Source: CAVOAK01 sp965217615 (GTDB taxonomy: Bacteria > Pseudomonadota > Alphaproteobacteria > UBA8366 > CAVOAK01). From it: 64,000 nucleotides of DNA. The first letter of the stretch is position 1. Each line of letters begins with the position of its first letter. The translations under genes were made by a program, and so were the position numbers. Shown one piece after another: positions 56,291-64,000 of this stretch. Below the pieces are notes generated by a model. The model was not told the origin of the DNA. It ran no database searches and saw only the letters and a program-made list of their open reading frames with translations. The stretch is taken from contig CBDCIT010000035.1 in assembly GCA_965217615.1 (NCBI GenBank), positions 62,001 through 126,000 on the forward strand, read 5' to 3'.

Positions 56291-57178
56291 TTAGCTCGCC
56301 TTTGGTCCGCCTTCGGCGGGCGCATGCAGAATCGCGTCGGTCATTCGAGCGATTCTCACCATCGCTTCCACATCGTGGACCCGGATAATATCCGCACCTC
56401 GTAAGATACCGATGGCGGACGCTGCTGCGCTTCCCTCAATGCGCTGTTCGACCGGTACGTCAAGAACACGGCCGATGAAGGATTTGCGGCTCGCGCCGAG
56501 GAGCACCGGAAATCCCAGTGCCTTGATACGGTCCAGCTGATTGATGATGGCGAGGTTCTGCGTAACCGTCTTGCCGAAACCAATACCGGGATCGAGGATA
56601 ATCTGGTTGTCGGCAACACCAGCTGCTCTCGCAGTATCGACCATCTCCATAAGTTCCGTGCAAATATCGACCATCAGGTCGTCGTAGACAGCGCCCACGT
56701 AGCTGCCGCCAAGACGAGCGTCGAGCTCGACGTCGTTCGGACGGCTTCGATTGTGCATCAGGATCACAGGCGCTCCCCGCTCCGCCGTCAGTCCTGCCAT
56801 CGCTGGATCGGCGCGCAAACCCCAAACATCGTTGACGATATCAGCACCCGCATCGAGCGCCGCAGAGGCGACACTGGCCTTGAAGCTATCGATCGAAATT
56901 ACGGCACCCGGCAGGCTCGCCGCCGCGACAACGACGGGGATGACGCGCGCTATTTCCTCCTCGGCTGAGATCGGCTGGGAGCCTGGCCTGGTGCTTTCAC
57001 CGCCGATATCCAAAATATCGGCGCCTGCGGCGAGGAATTGGCTCGCCTGTTCGGTTGCATGGCTGATCGTCTCCGCCTCCGAGAGAAGGCCGTCACCGGA
57101 GAACGAGTCCGGGGTGATGTTGAGAACGCCCATAACGAAGGTTCTGGCGCCCCAATTGAAGTGATCGACAAGCCGCAT
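56291..57178 (-). CDS. folP: dihydropteroate synthase
   Basis: Joins the pterin pyrophosphate to p-aminobenzoate; the target of sulfonamides. 295 residues from ATG 57178 (MRLVDHFNWGARTF); the frame is open earlier to 57391 but lacks family similarity there. Blocks are VMGVLNITPDSFSGDG, ADILDIGGESTRPG, VISIDSFKASVASAAL, ADIVNDVWGL, ILDPGIGFGKT and LLGASRKSFIGRVLDV. folK follows. folB is divergent upstream. Intact. Confidence 0.96.
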   Translation of the reverse strand: MRLVDHFNWGARTFVMGVLNITPDSFSGDGLLSEAETISHATEQASQFLAAGADILDIGGESTRPGSQPISAEEEIARVIPVVVAAASLPGAVISIDSFKASVASAALDAGADIVNDVWGLRADPAMAGLTAERGAPVILMHNRSRPNDVELDARLGGSYVGAVYDDLMVDICTELMEMVDTARAAGVADNQIILDPGIGFGKTVTQNLAIINQLDRIKALGFPVLLGASRKSFIGRVLDVPVEQRIEGSAAASAIGILRGADIIRVHDVEAMVRIARMTDAILHAPAEGGPKAS

Positions 57179-57357
57179 AATCGTTCGGTGGTAGAAGTTA
57201 GCGCGTCGCCATGCTGACGCCCACAGCCGCGAGCGGGACACTATGCGCTCGCGTGTTGACCACGCAAGTACGACGGCTTGACAGCAAGCACCTAGCGCGG
57301 GACAACGCGGTTGCCCGAGTCGGGCGAGCAAACCATAATCGCCGCGTGGCAGGCTGA

Positions 57358-57843
57358 GTGGCCCAAGATACAAAGGATACGGCATTGACACTTGCAGTCC
57401 CTAAACGCCAATCCGGCGCGCCGTCGTCGGATATGGCAAGAACGCGACTCTACAACATGTTCGTTCATGATTTGGTCGTGCCGTGGCGGGTCGGCGTGCG
57501 CTCGCATGAGCAAAACGGTGAGCAGCAGATACGCCTTAACATCGATCTCCGGGTGCGTGAACCGAAGCGCCTTGACGCTGAAGATTACGGCCAAGTCGTG
57601 TGTTACGAGCAAATCGTCGACGGCGTGCAGGCGCTTGCTGCGGTGGGTCACGTCAAGCTGGTTGAAACGATCGCCAAGCGCGTTGCCGACATGTGCCTTG
57701 CCGACCCCCGCATCGAAGAGGTGAAGGTACGCGTGGAAAAACTCGATGCGGTTCGGGAGGCTGTGAGCGTCGGCATCGAGATGGTTCGGACACGTGAGGA
57801 TTTCGGCGGCGATCCGTCTCTGCGGATGGTCGAAGACGACTAG
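57358..57843 (+). CDS. folB: dihydroneopterin aldolase
   Basis: Cleaves dihydroneopterin in folate synthesis. 161 residues if GTG 57358 is the start; ATG 57433 (MARTRLYNMFVHDL) is also possible and closer to the usual length. Blocks are VPWRVGVRSHEQNGEQQI, LNIDLRVREPK, DYGQVVCYEQIVDGVQAL and HVKLVETIAKRVADMCL with the catalytic-type Glu/Lys, then VEKLDAVREAVSVGIEM. It is divergent from folP-folK, with promoters presumably in the 180-base gap. Confidence 0.9.
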   Translation: MAQDTKDTALTLAVPKRQSGAPSSDMARTRLYNMFVHDLVVPWRVGVRSHEQNGEQQIRLNIDLRVREPKRLDAEDYGQVVCYEQIVDGVQALAAVGHVKLVETIAKRVADMCLADPRIEEVKVRVEKLDAVREAVSVGIEMVRTREDFGGDPSLRMVEDD

Positions 57844-58073
57844 ATCATGTACTAATCATTGGCATCGTAATTAGACGATGGAATGCCGCACCGACGTCCG
57901 CTAGGTGCCTGGAAGCAGACCTCCTGCGCAGCTTCCGTCGCTTCGGGATTTAGCCAGAAGCGGACATAACGCCCAAGCGTTGAATCTTCAGATTCGCGCA
58001 GATATTCCGAACCTGGTTGTTCTCTAATTGCGAATTCCAAGCTTCACGGTGCTGCGTGATGCATGTGCGCCGG

Positions 58074-59345
58074 TTATGCCTTGCCTCCTAAGAGCGCCTC
58101 TTCGAAGGGGAACGTTGACAGTAATTCCACACCGCTCTCGGTGATAAGAACCTGCTGTTCGAGCTTGACACCTTCATCGCCACCTTCAGCACCGATGTAG
58201 CTCTCGACACAGATGGTCATGCCGGCTTCAAGCACGACCTCCTCGCCCCAACGCTCCAGGTTTTCGACCGTATGGCAATACGGCCACTCGTCGCACAGGC
58301 CAACGCCGTGGGCTAAGAATGGATAGCCGTTCGCAATGTAGGGATCAGGCACCTTCCAGGCCTTTTCGGCGAAATCGCGGGTCGTGAGTCCGGCCCGCAG
58401 CAACGCCATGTTGTGCTCGATCTGCTCGTACGCAAGTCCATAGAGTTTGCATTGCTCAGCGGTAGGTCTGCCCGGTCCGCAATGGAAGGTACGCGAAACG
58501 TCGGCGCAGTAACCGAACGGCCCAATCATATCGGTGTCGAAGCCAACGAGCTCGCCGGCGAGGATCATCCGGTCGCTGCATTACTGGCACCACGGATTGG
58601 TCCGCCCGTCGGAGGTAAGCAAACGAGTCTCGATCCACTCGCCGCCCATAGCGATATTGGTGTGGTGAAGGATGGCCCAGAGCTCGTTTTCGGTCATCCC
58701 GGGCTCGAGCGCCTCGCGCATTCGCGCCATACCAACGTCGGCGACGGCAGTGGCCACGGTCATGCAAGCTAGTTCGTCGTTAGACTTAATCGCTCTGGCG
58801 AACTCCATCACGGTCTGGCCGTCGAACAACTCTATGCCATGCTGTATCAGCGCGGCGGTAGCAAGCGGCTCGCAATGATCTATTGCGAGCCGGCGATTGC
58901 CGCCGCCATGCGTCGCAACGAGATCGGCGATCTCGTCAGCCCAGAGTTTGACGTTCTCCTCGACGCGCGCGCCCGCAACCATGTATCGCCACAAACGCGC
59001 CGTCCGCATTTCGTCCACGACATCGGCTTCCGCCCGCGGCAAATTGATTTTGTATGGGATATCGAACAGCACAACTGGTCCTTCGGCCGGCACGAAGCAG
59101 TAGCGCGCCATATAATGAAAGTTGAACACGGCGTTGTCGCGCGTCCCGGTCGCATATCGGATGTTGATCGAGTCATAGAGAACGCATGCTGCATAGTCGT
59201 GCGCCTTCAATTGCTCACGCACCCGTCCCAGGCGATAGGCACAAAGACGGGCGACGTCGATGTTAGGTTCTGTGTCCGTGGTCCCCCGTCCGGGTGTGTT
59301 GCGGGCACGGGTTATATTTAGCGTTGGTGGGGTCTTCGACGGCAT
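58074..59345 (-). pseudogene. M24 family hydrolase (DddP-like), ochre codon
   Basis: Metal-dependent enzyme of the creatinase/aminopeptidase P family, 423 codons. The N-terminal part has ACVLYDSINIRYATGTRD and FVPAEGPVVLFD; the C-terminal catalytic part has GGEWIETRLL, NPWCQ, VGFDTDMIGPFGYCADVSR (metal Asp residues), FLAHGVGLCDEWPY (His), and AGMTICVESYIGAEGGDEGV with VKLEQQVLITESG (Glu residues). Several of these read like DddP, a DMSP lyase, in particular GGEWIETRLL and HGVGLCDEWP. An in-frame TAA at 58583-58581 after NPWCQ replaces a Glu that is normally there; reading resumes in the same frame with CSDRMILAGELVG. The 254-residue product lacks the metal site. Confidence 0.87.
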
Positions 59346-59491
59346 GGCGGGGCTCCTGCGATTGGAGAATGCGCCTATGATAGCGCAAAGGAAGTGAGGC
59401 CCCCCACCGCACTACGACTTAAACCGCTTGTTCAGCGGCGCTCGAACGTCTGCTTATGACCCTTAGGTGACCTTGCAGGCTCGCGCATTGC

Positions 59492-60088
59492 ATGACACAA
59501 GGTCGAATGTTCGATGATGCTGTAATGGATGTTCCATCTATTTTGACCGCAATTGAGGCGGATACCGTTGCGTTGGGTTTTGACATGCCCTCTGAACGGC
59601 AGACCGGTACATTGCTTCGTACACTTGCGGCAAGTTGTCCAAACAGCGAATTGCTAGAACTGGGGACCGGCACGGGATTGGCAACAGCTTGGCTGCTAGA
59701 TGGTATGGATAAATCCTCCTCTCTAACGACAGTAGACAACGATAAGTTGGCCACTGATGTGGCCTTGCGCCATCTCGGCAATGATGAACGTCTTCAACTC
59801 TGTGTCCAGGACGCGAATGTCTGGCTGGCCAACAATTCAAATAGCTCTTTTGATCTGATTTTTGCTGACGCCATGCCCGGAAAATATGAAAATTTCGAGC
59901 TAGCATGGAAGATGCTGTCCCTTGGCGGCAAGTATGTAATCGATGATATGTCACCACAGAACAACTGGCCCGAAGGACACGCGTCAAAAGTCCAGAAATT
60001 CCTTACTGAACTAGATCATCGAAACGATTGTCGGATAGCAAAAATGTGTTGGAGTAGCGGGATTGTTCTTGCTGTTCGAACAAACTGA
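59492..60088 (+). CDS. class I SAM-dependent O-methyltransferase-like protein
   Basis: Protein of 198 residues of the methyltransferase-3/24 type. The SAM site is LLELGTGTGLATAWLL, followed by LTTVDNDKLATDVAL and FDLIFADAMPGKYENFELAW, then GGKYVIDDMSPQNNW. The usual metal-binding Asp/Asn set of catechol O-methyltransferases is only partly seen, so the acceptor is unknown. The gene is distinctly more AT-rich in third positions than its neighbours and stands alone between a broken gene and an IS, which suggests recent acquisition. Intact. Confidence 0.85.
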   Translation: MTQGRMFDDAVMDVPSILTAIEADTVALGFDMPSERQTGTLLRTLAASCPNSELLELGTGTGLATAWLLDGMDKSSSLTTVDNDKLATDVALRHLGNDERLQLCVQDANVWLANNSNSSFDLIFADAMPGKYENFELAWKMLSLGGKYVIDDMSPQNNWPEGHASKVQKFLTELDHRNDCRIAKMCWSSGIVLAVRTN

Positions 60089-60119
60089 TGTTTGCCGAAC
60101 TTCTGTTCATGGCTACTAG

Positions 60120-61756
60120 GAGCGTGCGCCGTAGAAGTTTTGATGTTGGGCGATTGGCGCGCGGCCGCCGGAGAGGTGGGATTTTGGCCCGAGTGTGGAC
60201 ATCTGGCCCGCCCGACTCTGGGATGGAAATCCCAGACCGGAAGGCAGGAACGGAAGAGATTCGCGTTTCATACGCGGTCGATGGGCACTGCGCGCCCCGG
60301 AGCAAGTGCGTTGGCAGGCCAGCACCTGCCTCAGCACGTGGCCACCGTCCCCATCCGCTTGATGTTCAACGCCAAGCACACGAGGTCCCACTCGCCGCGC
60401 ACCTTCGCCAAGCCTCGCAGGCTGAATCGTCGGAATCCGAGCACCTCCTTGATCCACCCGTTCGGCGCCTCCGAGAGCCACTTGCGTTGCGCGTACCGGG
60501 CTTTGCCCGCGGGGCTCGCCAGTTTCTCACCCATGCGGTGCGTGGCAGGGAGCCGGGCCGACCGCCACCTGGGACTTGCCTTCACGCCCCAGCGCTACGT
60601 GCGCGTCGATGCCGCGATCTTCCAGCTCCAACAGATCCGGCTCGTTGCAGTAGCCCGCATCGGCCAGTACCACCGCAGGCTCGACCCCAAACGTCTCGTT
60701 GATCTCGTCGAGCATCCCCACCAGCTGACCCTGGTCGCTGGCCTGTGGCCCCACCTCAGTCGCGACGATGATCTGGTGCTCCCCATCGACCGCCATCTGC
60801 GCGTTGTAGCACTGCTGGAACCCCTCGCTGCTGGTCTTCATGATCTGGCTCTCGGGATCGGTGAAATTGCTCTGCGCCTTCGGCTCGGGCTCGCCGTAGG
60901 CCCGCTTGTAGGGCCCCCCGGGGATTGCGGTCCTGCCCAGGCTCGCGCCCGCGCTCATCGTCGCGCCCGCGTTGCGCCGCCTCCAAACGCGCTTTGGCTG
61001 CCTGGATCGCCGCCAGGCGCTTCTCCCTGCGTTGCAACTCCTCGGGCAACTCGTCGCCCCGCAAATCCTCGCCCCAACGCTCGTCTTCTTCGGCGTCCAC
61101 CATCCCCGCCTTCGTCAGCAGCGCCTCGATCTCTGCCTGCAAGCGAGCCGCCTCTTTGCCCATCCGCTCATAGCTCATCGCCTTGCGCTTGCTCGCGTTC
61201 GCTCGCACCTTCGTCCCGTCGACCGAGAGCTTGCCGAACCGCGCCAGTCCCATCTCGTGCGCCACCTGCACCACCCCCACAAACAGCTCGCTGAACTCCG
61301 CCAGATGTCGGCGTCGGAACTCACATACCGTGCGATGTTGCGGGAAGTTGCCCGCCGCGAGCATCCGAAACGCTACATCCTCCTCCAGCTTCCTCGCCAC
61401 CGCGCGCGAGGAGAATGTGCCCCTCGCGTTGGCATAGATCAGCACCTTGACCATCATCGACGGCTCGTAGGGGGCGTTGCGTCGACCGTCCCCCTCGTAG
61501 GGCGCATAGAACGCCGTCAAGTCCAGTGCATCGACAACATCGCTGACGTGATGAGCCAGATGCCCTGGGGGAACCCACTCCTGCAAGTCCGGCGGCAAAA
61601 GCAAGGGTTGGTCCGGCTGGTAGGCACGAAACGTGGTCGGCATCGGGAGTTCCCACACGAAACTGGCGTATCGGATCATACTTCCCCCTGCGCAAATCCA
61701 CCCACAACCCGTCCGCCATCAACTTCGCCACGCGGACCTTTCTGCGGCGCACGCTC
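60120..61756. mobile_element. IS1182-type element, 1637 bp, decayed
   Basis: Inverted repeats GAGCGTGCGCCGTAGAAG at 60120 and its near copy ending at 61756 (CTTTCTGCGGCGCACGCTC) mark the ends. CTAG is duplicated at 60116-60119 and 61757-61760. The transposase carries two frameshifts, so this copy cannot move on its own. It is in an intergenic space and breaks no gene. Confidence 0.92.
60331..61643 (-). pseudogene. IS1182-family transposase, two frameshifts
   Basis: The start at ATG 61643 reads MPTTFRAYQPDQPLLLPPDL, then LPPDLQEWVPPGHLAHHVSD, DVVDALDLTAFY, RAVARKLEEDVAFRMLA, FRRRHLAEFSELF and the first Asp in KLSVDGTKVRANASK. The frame is lost in a G/C homopolymer near 60915 and resumes with GPYKRAYGEPEPKAQSNFTDP, QQCYNAQMAVDGEHQIIVA and DAGYCNEPDLLEL (second Asp). 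It is lost again near 60550, and the end reads GEKLASPAGKARYAQRKW (Glu region EKL...) and LGFRRFSLRGLAKVRGEW. Both lesions are one-base type. Confidence 0.88.
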
Positions 61757-61804
61757 CTAGCGGACCATTAGCGCGAGGGCGGAGTTAACCGTTAAGACCG
61801 CCTC

Positions 61805-62545
61805 CTAGCTTGCAACGTCAACGGCGTCGACCAGCCGCGCGCCTCGCGAGGCCATGAAGTAGAGACCCATGTAGTGGGTCACGTCCTGGGGATGGCTCGC
61901 GGTATCGGGCAGGCCGAGTGTTTTTGCCGTCTCAAGCGGCAAGTCGTAGGTCGCGCAGCCGCTCTCGTATACGAAGATATCCGTACAGCTCGGCATCATG
62001 CCGTGATTGCGAGCGGATAGCGTCGTCAAAACGAAGTCCATCACGCAAATATCGGTGCAAATGCCAACGATCAGGAGCTGTTCAAGTGCACGTTCGTTGA
62101 CCCAATCGACCATGCAGTTGCGCCCGTCCGCCTCGATTGCACCGACGAAACCGTTGATACAGTCTTTTCGAATGAGAGTTGCGTTGGGCTCACTCTCCAG
62201 CCATTTGAGCTCGGCCACGAGCTCCTCCTCGCCGGTACCTCTCTCACAATGCGGCGGATACGGTGGTTCGGCCTTGCCTGGCTCGTGTGTGTCGAGGAAA
62301 GCGAGGATCGGCCAATTTCGACCGGCAAATTCGCGCGCCAGGCGATCGGTTTCTCTCACCATGCCCGAGACCTGAGCATTTTCGACCTGCGGCGCAAGAT
62401 TGCCGTAGCCGACGGAGGCGAAGCCGTTCACCTCGTCGACAATGACGAGGCCGACCTTGCCATCGCCAAGACTAAGACGCTCGCTGGTAACCGGCATCGC
62501 TCCTTGCAGCGTCTGGACGATCGAACGGGAGGCGTCGGTCGGCAT
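61805..62545 (-). CDS. isochorismatase-family cysteine hydrolase
   Basis: Protein of 246 residues. The start is ATG 62545 with GAGGAGCG upstream. The catalytic Asp is in GLVIVDEVNGF, Lys in TLIRKDCINGF and the Cys in LLIVGICTDICVMDFVLT. The DTHEPGKAEPPYPPHCERGT segment with several His/Asp residues is like that of nicotinamidases, which use them to bind metal. So nicotinamide or another amide is a likely substrate. It stands alone beside the IS1182-type element. Confidence 0.87.
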   Translation of the reverse strand: MPTDASRSIVQTLQGAMPVTSERLSLGDGKVGLVIVDEVNGFASVGYGNLAPQVENAQVSGMVRETDRLAREFAGRNWPILAFLDTHEPGKAEPPYPPHCERGTGEEELVAELKWLESEPNATLIRKDCINGFVGAIEADGRNCMVDWVNERALEQLLIVGICTDICVMDFVLTTLSARNHGMMPSCTDIFVYESGCATYDLPLETAKTLGLPDTASHPQDVTHYMGLYFMASRGARLVDAVDVAS

Positions 62546-62758
62546 TTCTCTCGCTCCTCTATTACGGTTCGTCTCTATTAATTGGCGGTTAGATGCCGCA
62601 TCTGCAACCACTATCAACACCGGCTGCTGATGTTTACCCGACCGTCGGGCAAGTCTGGTCTGTCGAATCACGACCGCTCATGTTATGTGCGTTCGGCAGT
62701 CACAATCACCCGATCCGGAGCAGCGCCATGAGGTTAGCCGCGGACCGAAAGAGCAGCG

Positions 62759-63673
62759 ATGAGCGTCGCACGATGGCGCGCCTTCACGGGCATTACTATA
62801 ATCGCGCTCCTCGCCGTGCTTTGGGGCAGCAATTGGCCGGCAATGAAGTTGGCTCTGACCGAGATACCGCCCTGGACATTTCGGAGCATCGGCCTCGTCC
62901 CCGGCGGTGTGGGCCTGCTTGCGATCGCCCGCGTCGCCGGCCACAGCGTAGCAATTCCGCGGCAGAGCGGAGCCATGCTGTTCGTCATATCGTTGTTCAA
63001 CATCACCATTTGGCATGTTCTCTCCGCCTACGGCCTAACTTTGATCGAAGCGGGACGAGCTGTGATTATCGCCTTTACCATGCCGTTGTGGGCCTTGTTG
63101 CTAAGCCGTTTCATCTTGAAGGACCCGCTGTCTGCCAGTCGCCTTACCGCGCTGGCGTTGGGCCTCGCCGGACTGGCGATCTTGATCGGACCCGATCTTC
63201 GGGCACTTGGCGCGGCTCCGCTCGGAGCATCTTTCATGCTCGCCGCCGCCTTCTCTTGGGCGTTGGGTACGGTTGTCATGAAAACGCGTGAATGGACCAT
63301 GCCGATTCTAGTCCTAACAGGCTGGCAGCTGCTTATTGGTGGCGTGCCGGTTGTCGCGGGTATGCTCGTTCTCGAGCTTCCCGTGGACTTGGCGATGGTC
63401 AGTATTCCGGGCCTGATCGGCCTTGCGTATACCATCGTCGTTGCGATGTTTATCTGCCACACGATGTGGTTTGCGTTGGTGCGAATTTTGCCGGCGGCAA
63501 TTGCGGCGCTTGGCACGCTTGCCATCCCCATCGTGGGCGTCTTCTCCAGCGCGCTGTTTTTGGAGGAGCAGGTCGGCGTCCGCGAAGTTATCGCATTATG
63601 CCTCGTCGTCGCAGCGCTGGGCACCGCGCTGGGATTGCCGCATGTCGGATGTCGAGTCGAAACTCGCCCGTGA
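62759..63673 (+). CDS. EamA/DMT-family transporter (third)
   Basis: Ten-helix membrane exporter of 304 residues. It belongs to the same superfamily as the genes at 22283 and 29096 but a different branch: LLAVLWGSNWPAMKLALTE at the N-terminus, AGRAVIIAFTMPLWALLLS, ALGLAGLAILIGPDLRALG, LAAAFSWALGTVVMKTREW and PAAIAALGTLAIPIVGVFSS. The substrate is unknown. It is divergent from the hydrolase gene with about 213 bases between, in which I see no other gene. Confidence 0.92.
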   Translation: MSVARWRAFTGITIIALLAVLWGSNWPAMKLALTEIPPWTFRSIGLVPGGVGLLAIARVAGHSVAIPRQSGAMLFVISLFNITIWHVLSAYGLTLIEAGRAVIIAFTMPLWALLLSRFILKDPLSASRLTALALGLAGLAILIGPDLRALGAAPLGASFMLAAAFSWALGTVVMKTREWTMPILVLTGWQLLIGGVPVVAGMLVLELPVDLAMVSIPGLIGLAYTIVVAMFICHTMWFALVRILPAAIAALGTLAIPIVGVFSSALFLEEQVGVREVIALCLVVAALGTALGLPHVGCRVETRP

Positions 63674-63779
63674 TCGCCAGTCCTACGCACTTCCACACTT
63701 GCGATTCGGCCGCAAAACTGGAAGCATGGTTGTCGTAGCGCCATTTCTCGGGGCGCGTCGATTTCGTCAGCCAATAAAC

Positions 63780-64000
63780 ATGATTCGCATCTTTTGATTC
63801 CACTCGCTGTTTCTGATTGCGCTATGCGCGCTTCTCGTGTCGGTTCTGATTTCGGCCGCGTCGACTCCAGCCGTTGCGGATTCTACAGACGAAGAGGCGG
63901 TGCAGTTTATCCAAGGCCTCGCCGACAAGGCGCTTGCCGTGCTGCGTGAGGATGGCGGTTCGCTCGAAATGCGGGAGTCTGAGTTTCAGACACTGCTGTA
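63780..64000 (+). pseudogene. MlaC/Ttg2D-like phospholipid-binding protein, partial, early opal codon
   Basis: Runs off the right edge. ATG 63780 reads MIRIF, then an in-frame TGA (63795-63797), then in the same frame FHSLFLIALCALLVSVLISA and ASTPAVAD, a typical signal peptide. The mature part EEAVQFIQGLADKALAVLRE and LEMRESEFQTLL resembles the start of MlaC, the periplasmic lipid carrier. TGG to TGA is the simplest change. A later start (GTG inside the leader) might rescue some export, but the leader would be short. The rest lies beyond the window. Confidence 0.7.

Noticed and set aside
57852..58040. 62-codon minus-strand ORF between folB and the M24 gene
   Set aside because: No ribosome site, no recognised family and atypical composition; most likely chance.
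60092..61294. 400-codon plus-strand ORF across the IS1182-type element
   Set aside because: It reads through the inverted repeat and the antisense of a recognisable transposase, and has low-complexity composition.
1..64000. CRISPR arrays, rRNA genes, prophage modules, integron or conjugation genes
   Set aside because: No regularly spaced repeats, no rRNA and no phage or conjugation gene families were seen.

Overview
The window looks like a moderately GC-rich alphaproteobacterial chromosome, most like Rhodospirillales. The signs are the serC-serA-(hypothetical)-purA order, rpoH next to an RluD-type synthase and a small DUF6476-like membrane protein, a long two-domain dCTP deaminase, a DUF3572 protein and motA-motB overlapping as a pair. 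All of this is judged by reading the sequence, with no database search.

Layout. 0-5 kb: an IS66-type transposase coupled to a DruA-like DUF4338 gene, then a glutamate dehydrogenase broken by an amber codon and an intact IS5-type element. 5-12.3 kb: a metallo-beta-lactamase fold hydrolase, an acetolactate synthase-like enzyme, motB split by an IS, motA with an in-frame stop, and a MATE exporter. 12.3-17.8 kb: two TPR/OGT-type (SPINDLY) glycosyltransferases around a DUF3572 protein and a trans-aconitate methyltransferase. 18-24.8 kb: dCTP deaminase, an aspartoacylase-family deacylase, an amino-acid-type periplasmic binding protein, relics of an amine oxidase and a DMT exporter, and a membrane class III cyclase. 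24.8-35 kb: three tandem Rieske oxygenases, a DMT exporter, an IS1202-type element, RidA, a fourth Rieske oxygenase and a broken luciferase-like monooxygenase. 35-44.6 kb: YaiI, an ABC-F ATPase, an ORF-less group II intron-like RNA, tRNA-Glu, threonine aldolase, rluD, rpoH and a pseudokinase/membrane-protein cluster. 44.6-57.8 kb: housekeeping genes (purA, serA, serC, tsaC, folK, folP, folB) plus a FAD oxidoreductase and a long acyl-CoA dehydrogenase. 57.8-64 kb: a DddP-like M24 gene with an ochre codon, an O-methyltransferase, a dead IS1182-type element, an isochorismatase-family hydrolase, a DMT exporter and the start of an MlaC-like gene with an early opal codon.

The main theme is active gene decay beside intact core metabolism. 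About nine non-IS genes are broken: by in-frame TAG, TAA or TGA, by single-base frameshifts, or by IS insertion with readable target duplications. Five different IS types are present, some intact and some dead. Motility, glutamate catabolism, several oxidoreductases and transporters are being lost. This fits a lineage that recently became host-restricted or otherwise bottlenecked, which is an inference. The features most likely to be new biology are the pseudokinase/tail-anchored protein cluster at 41.9-44.5 kb, the Rieske cluster with a 504-bp identical 5' half in two genes, the group II intron-like RNA without a reverse transcriptase, and the IS66-DruA pair.
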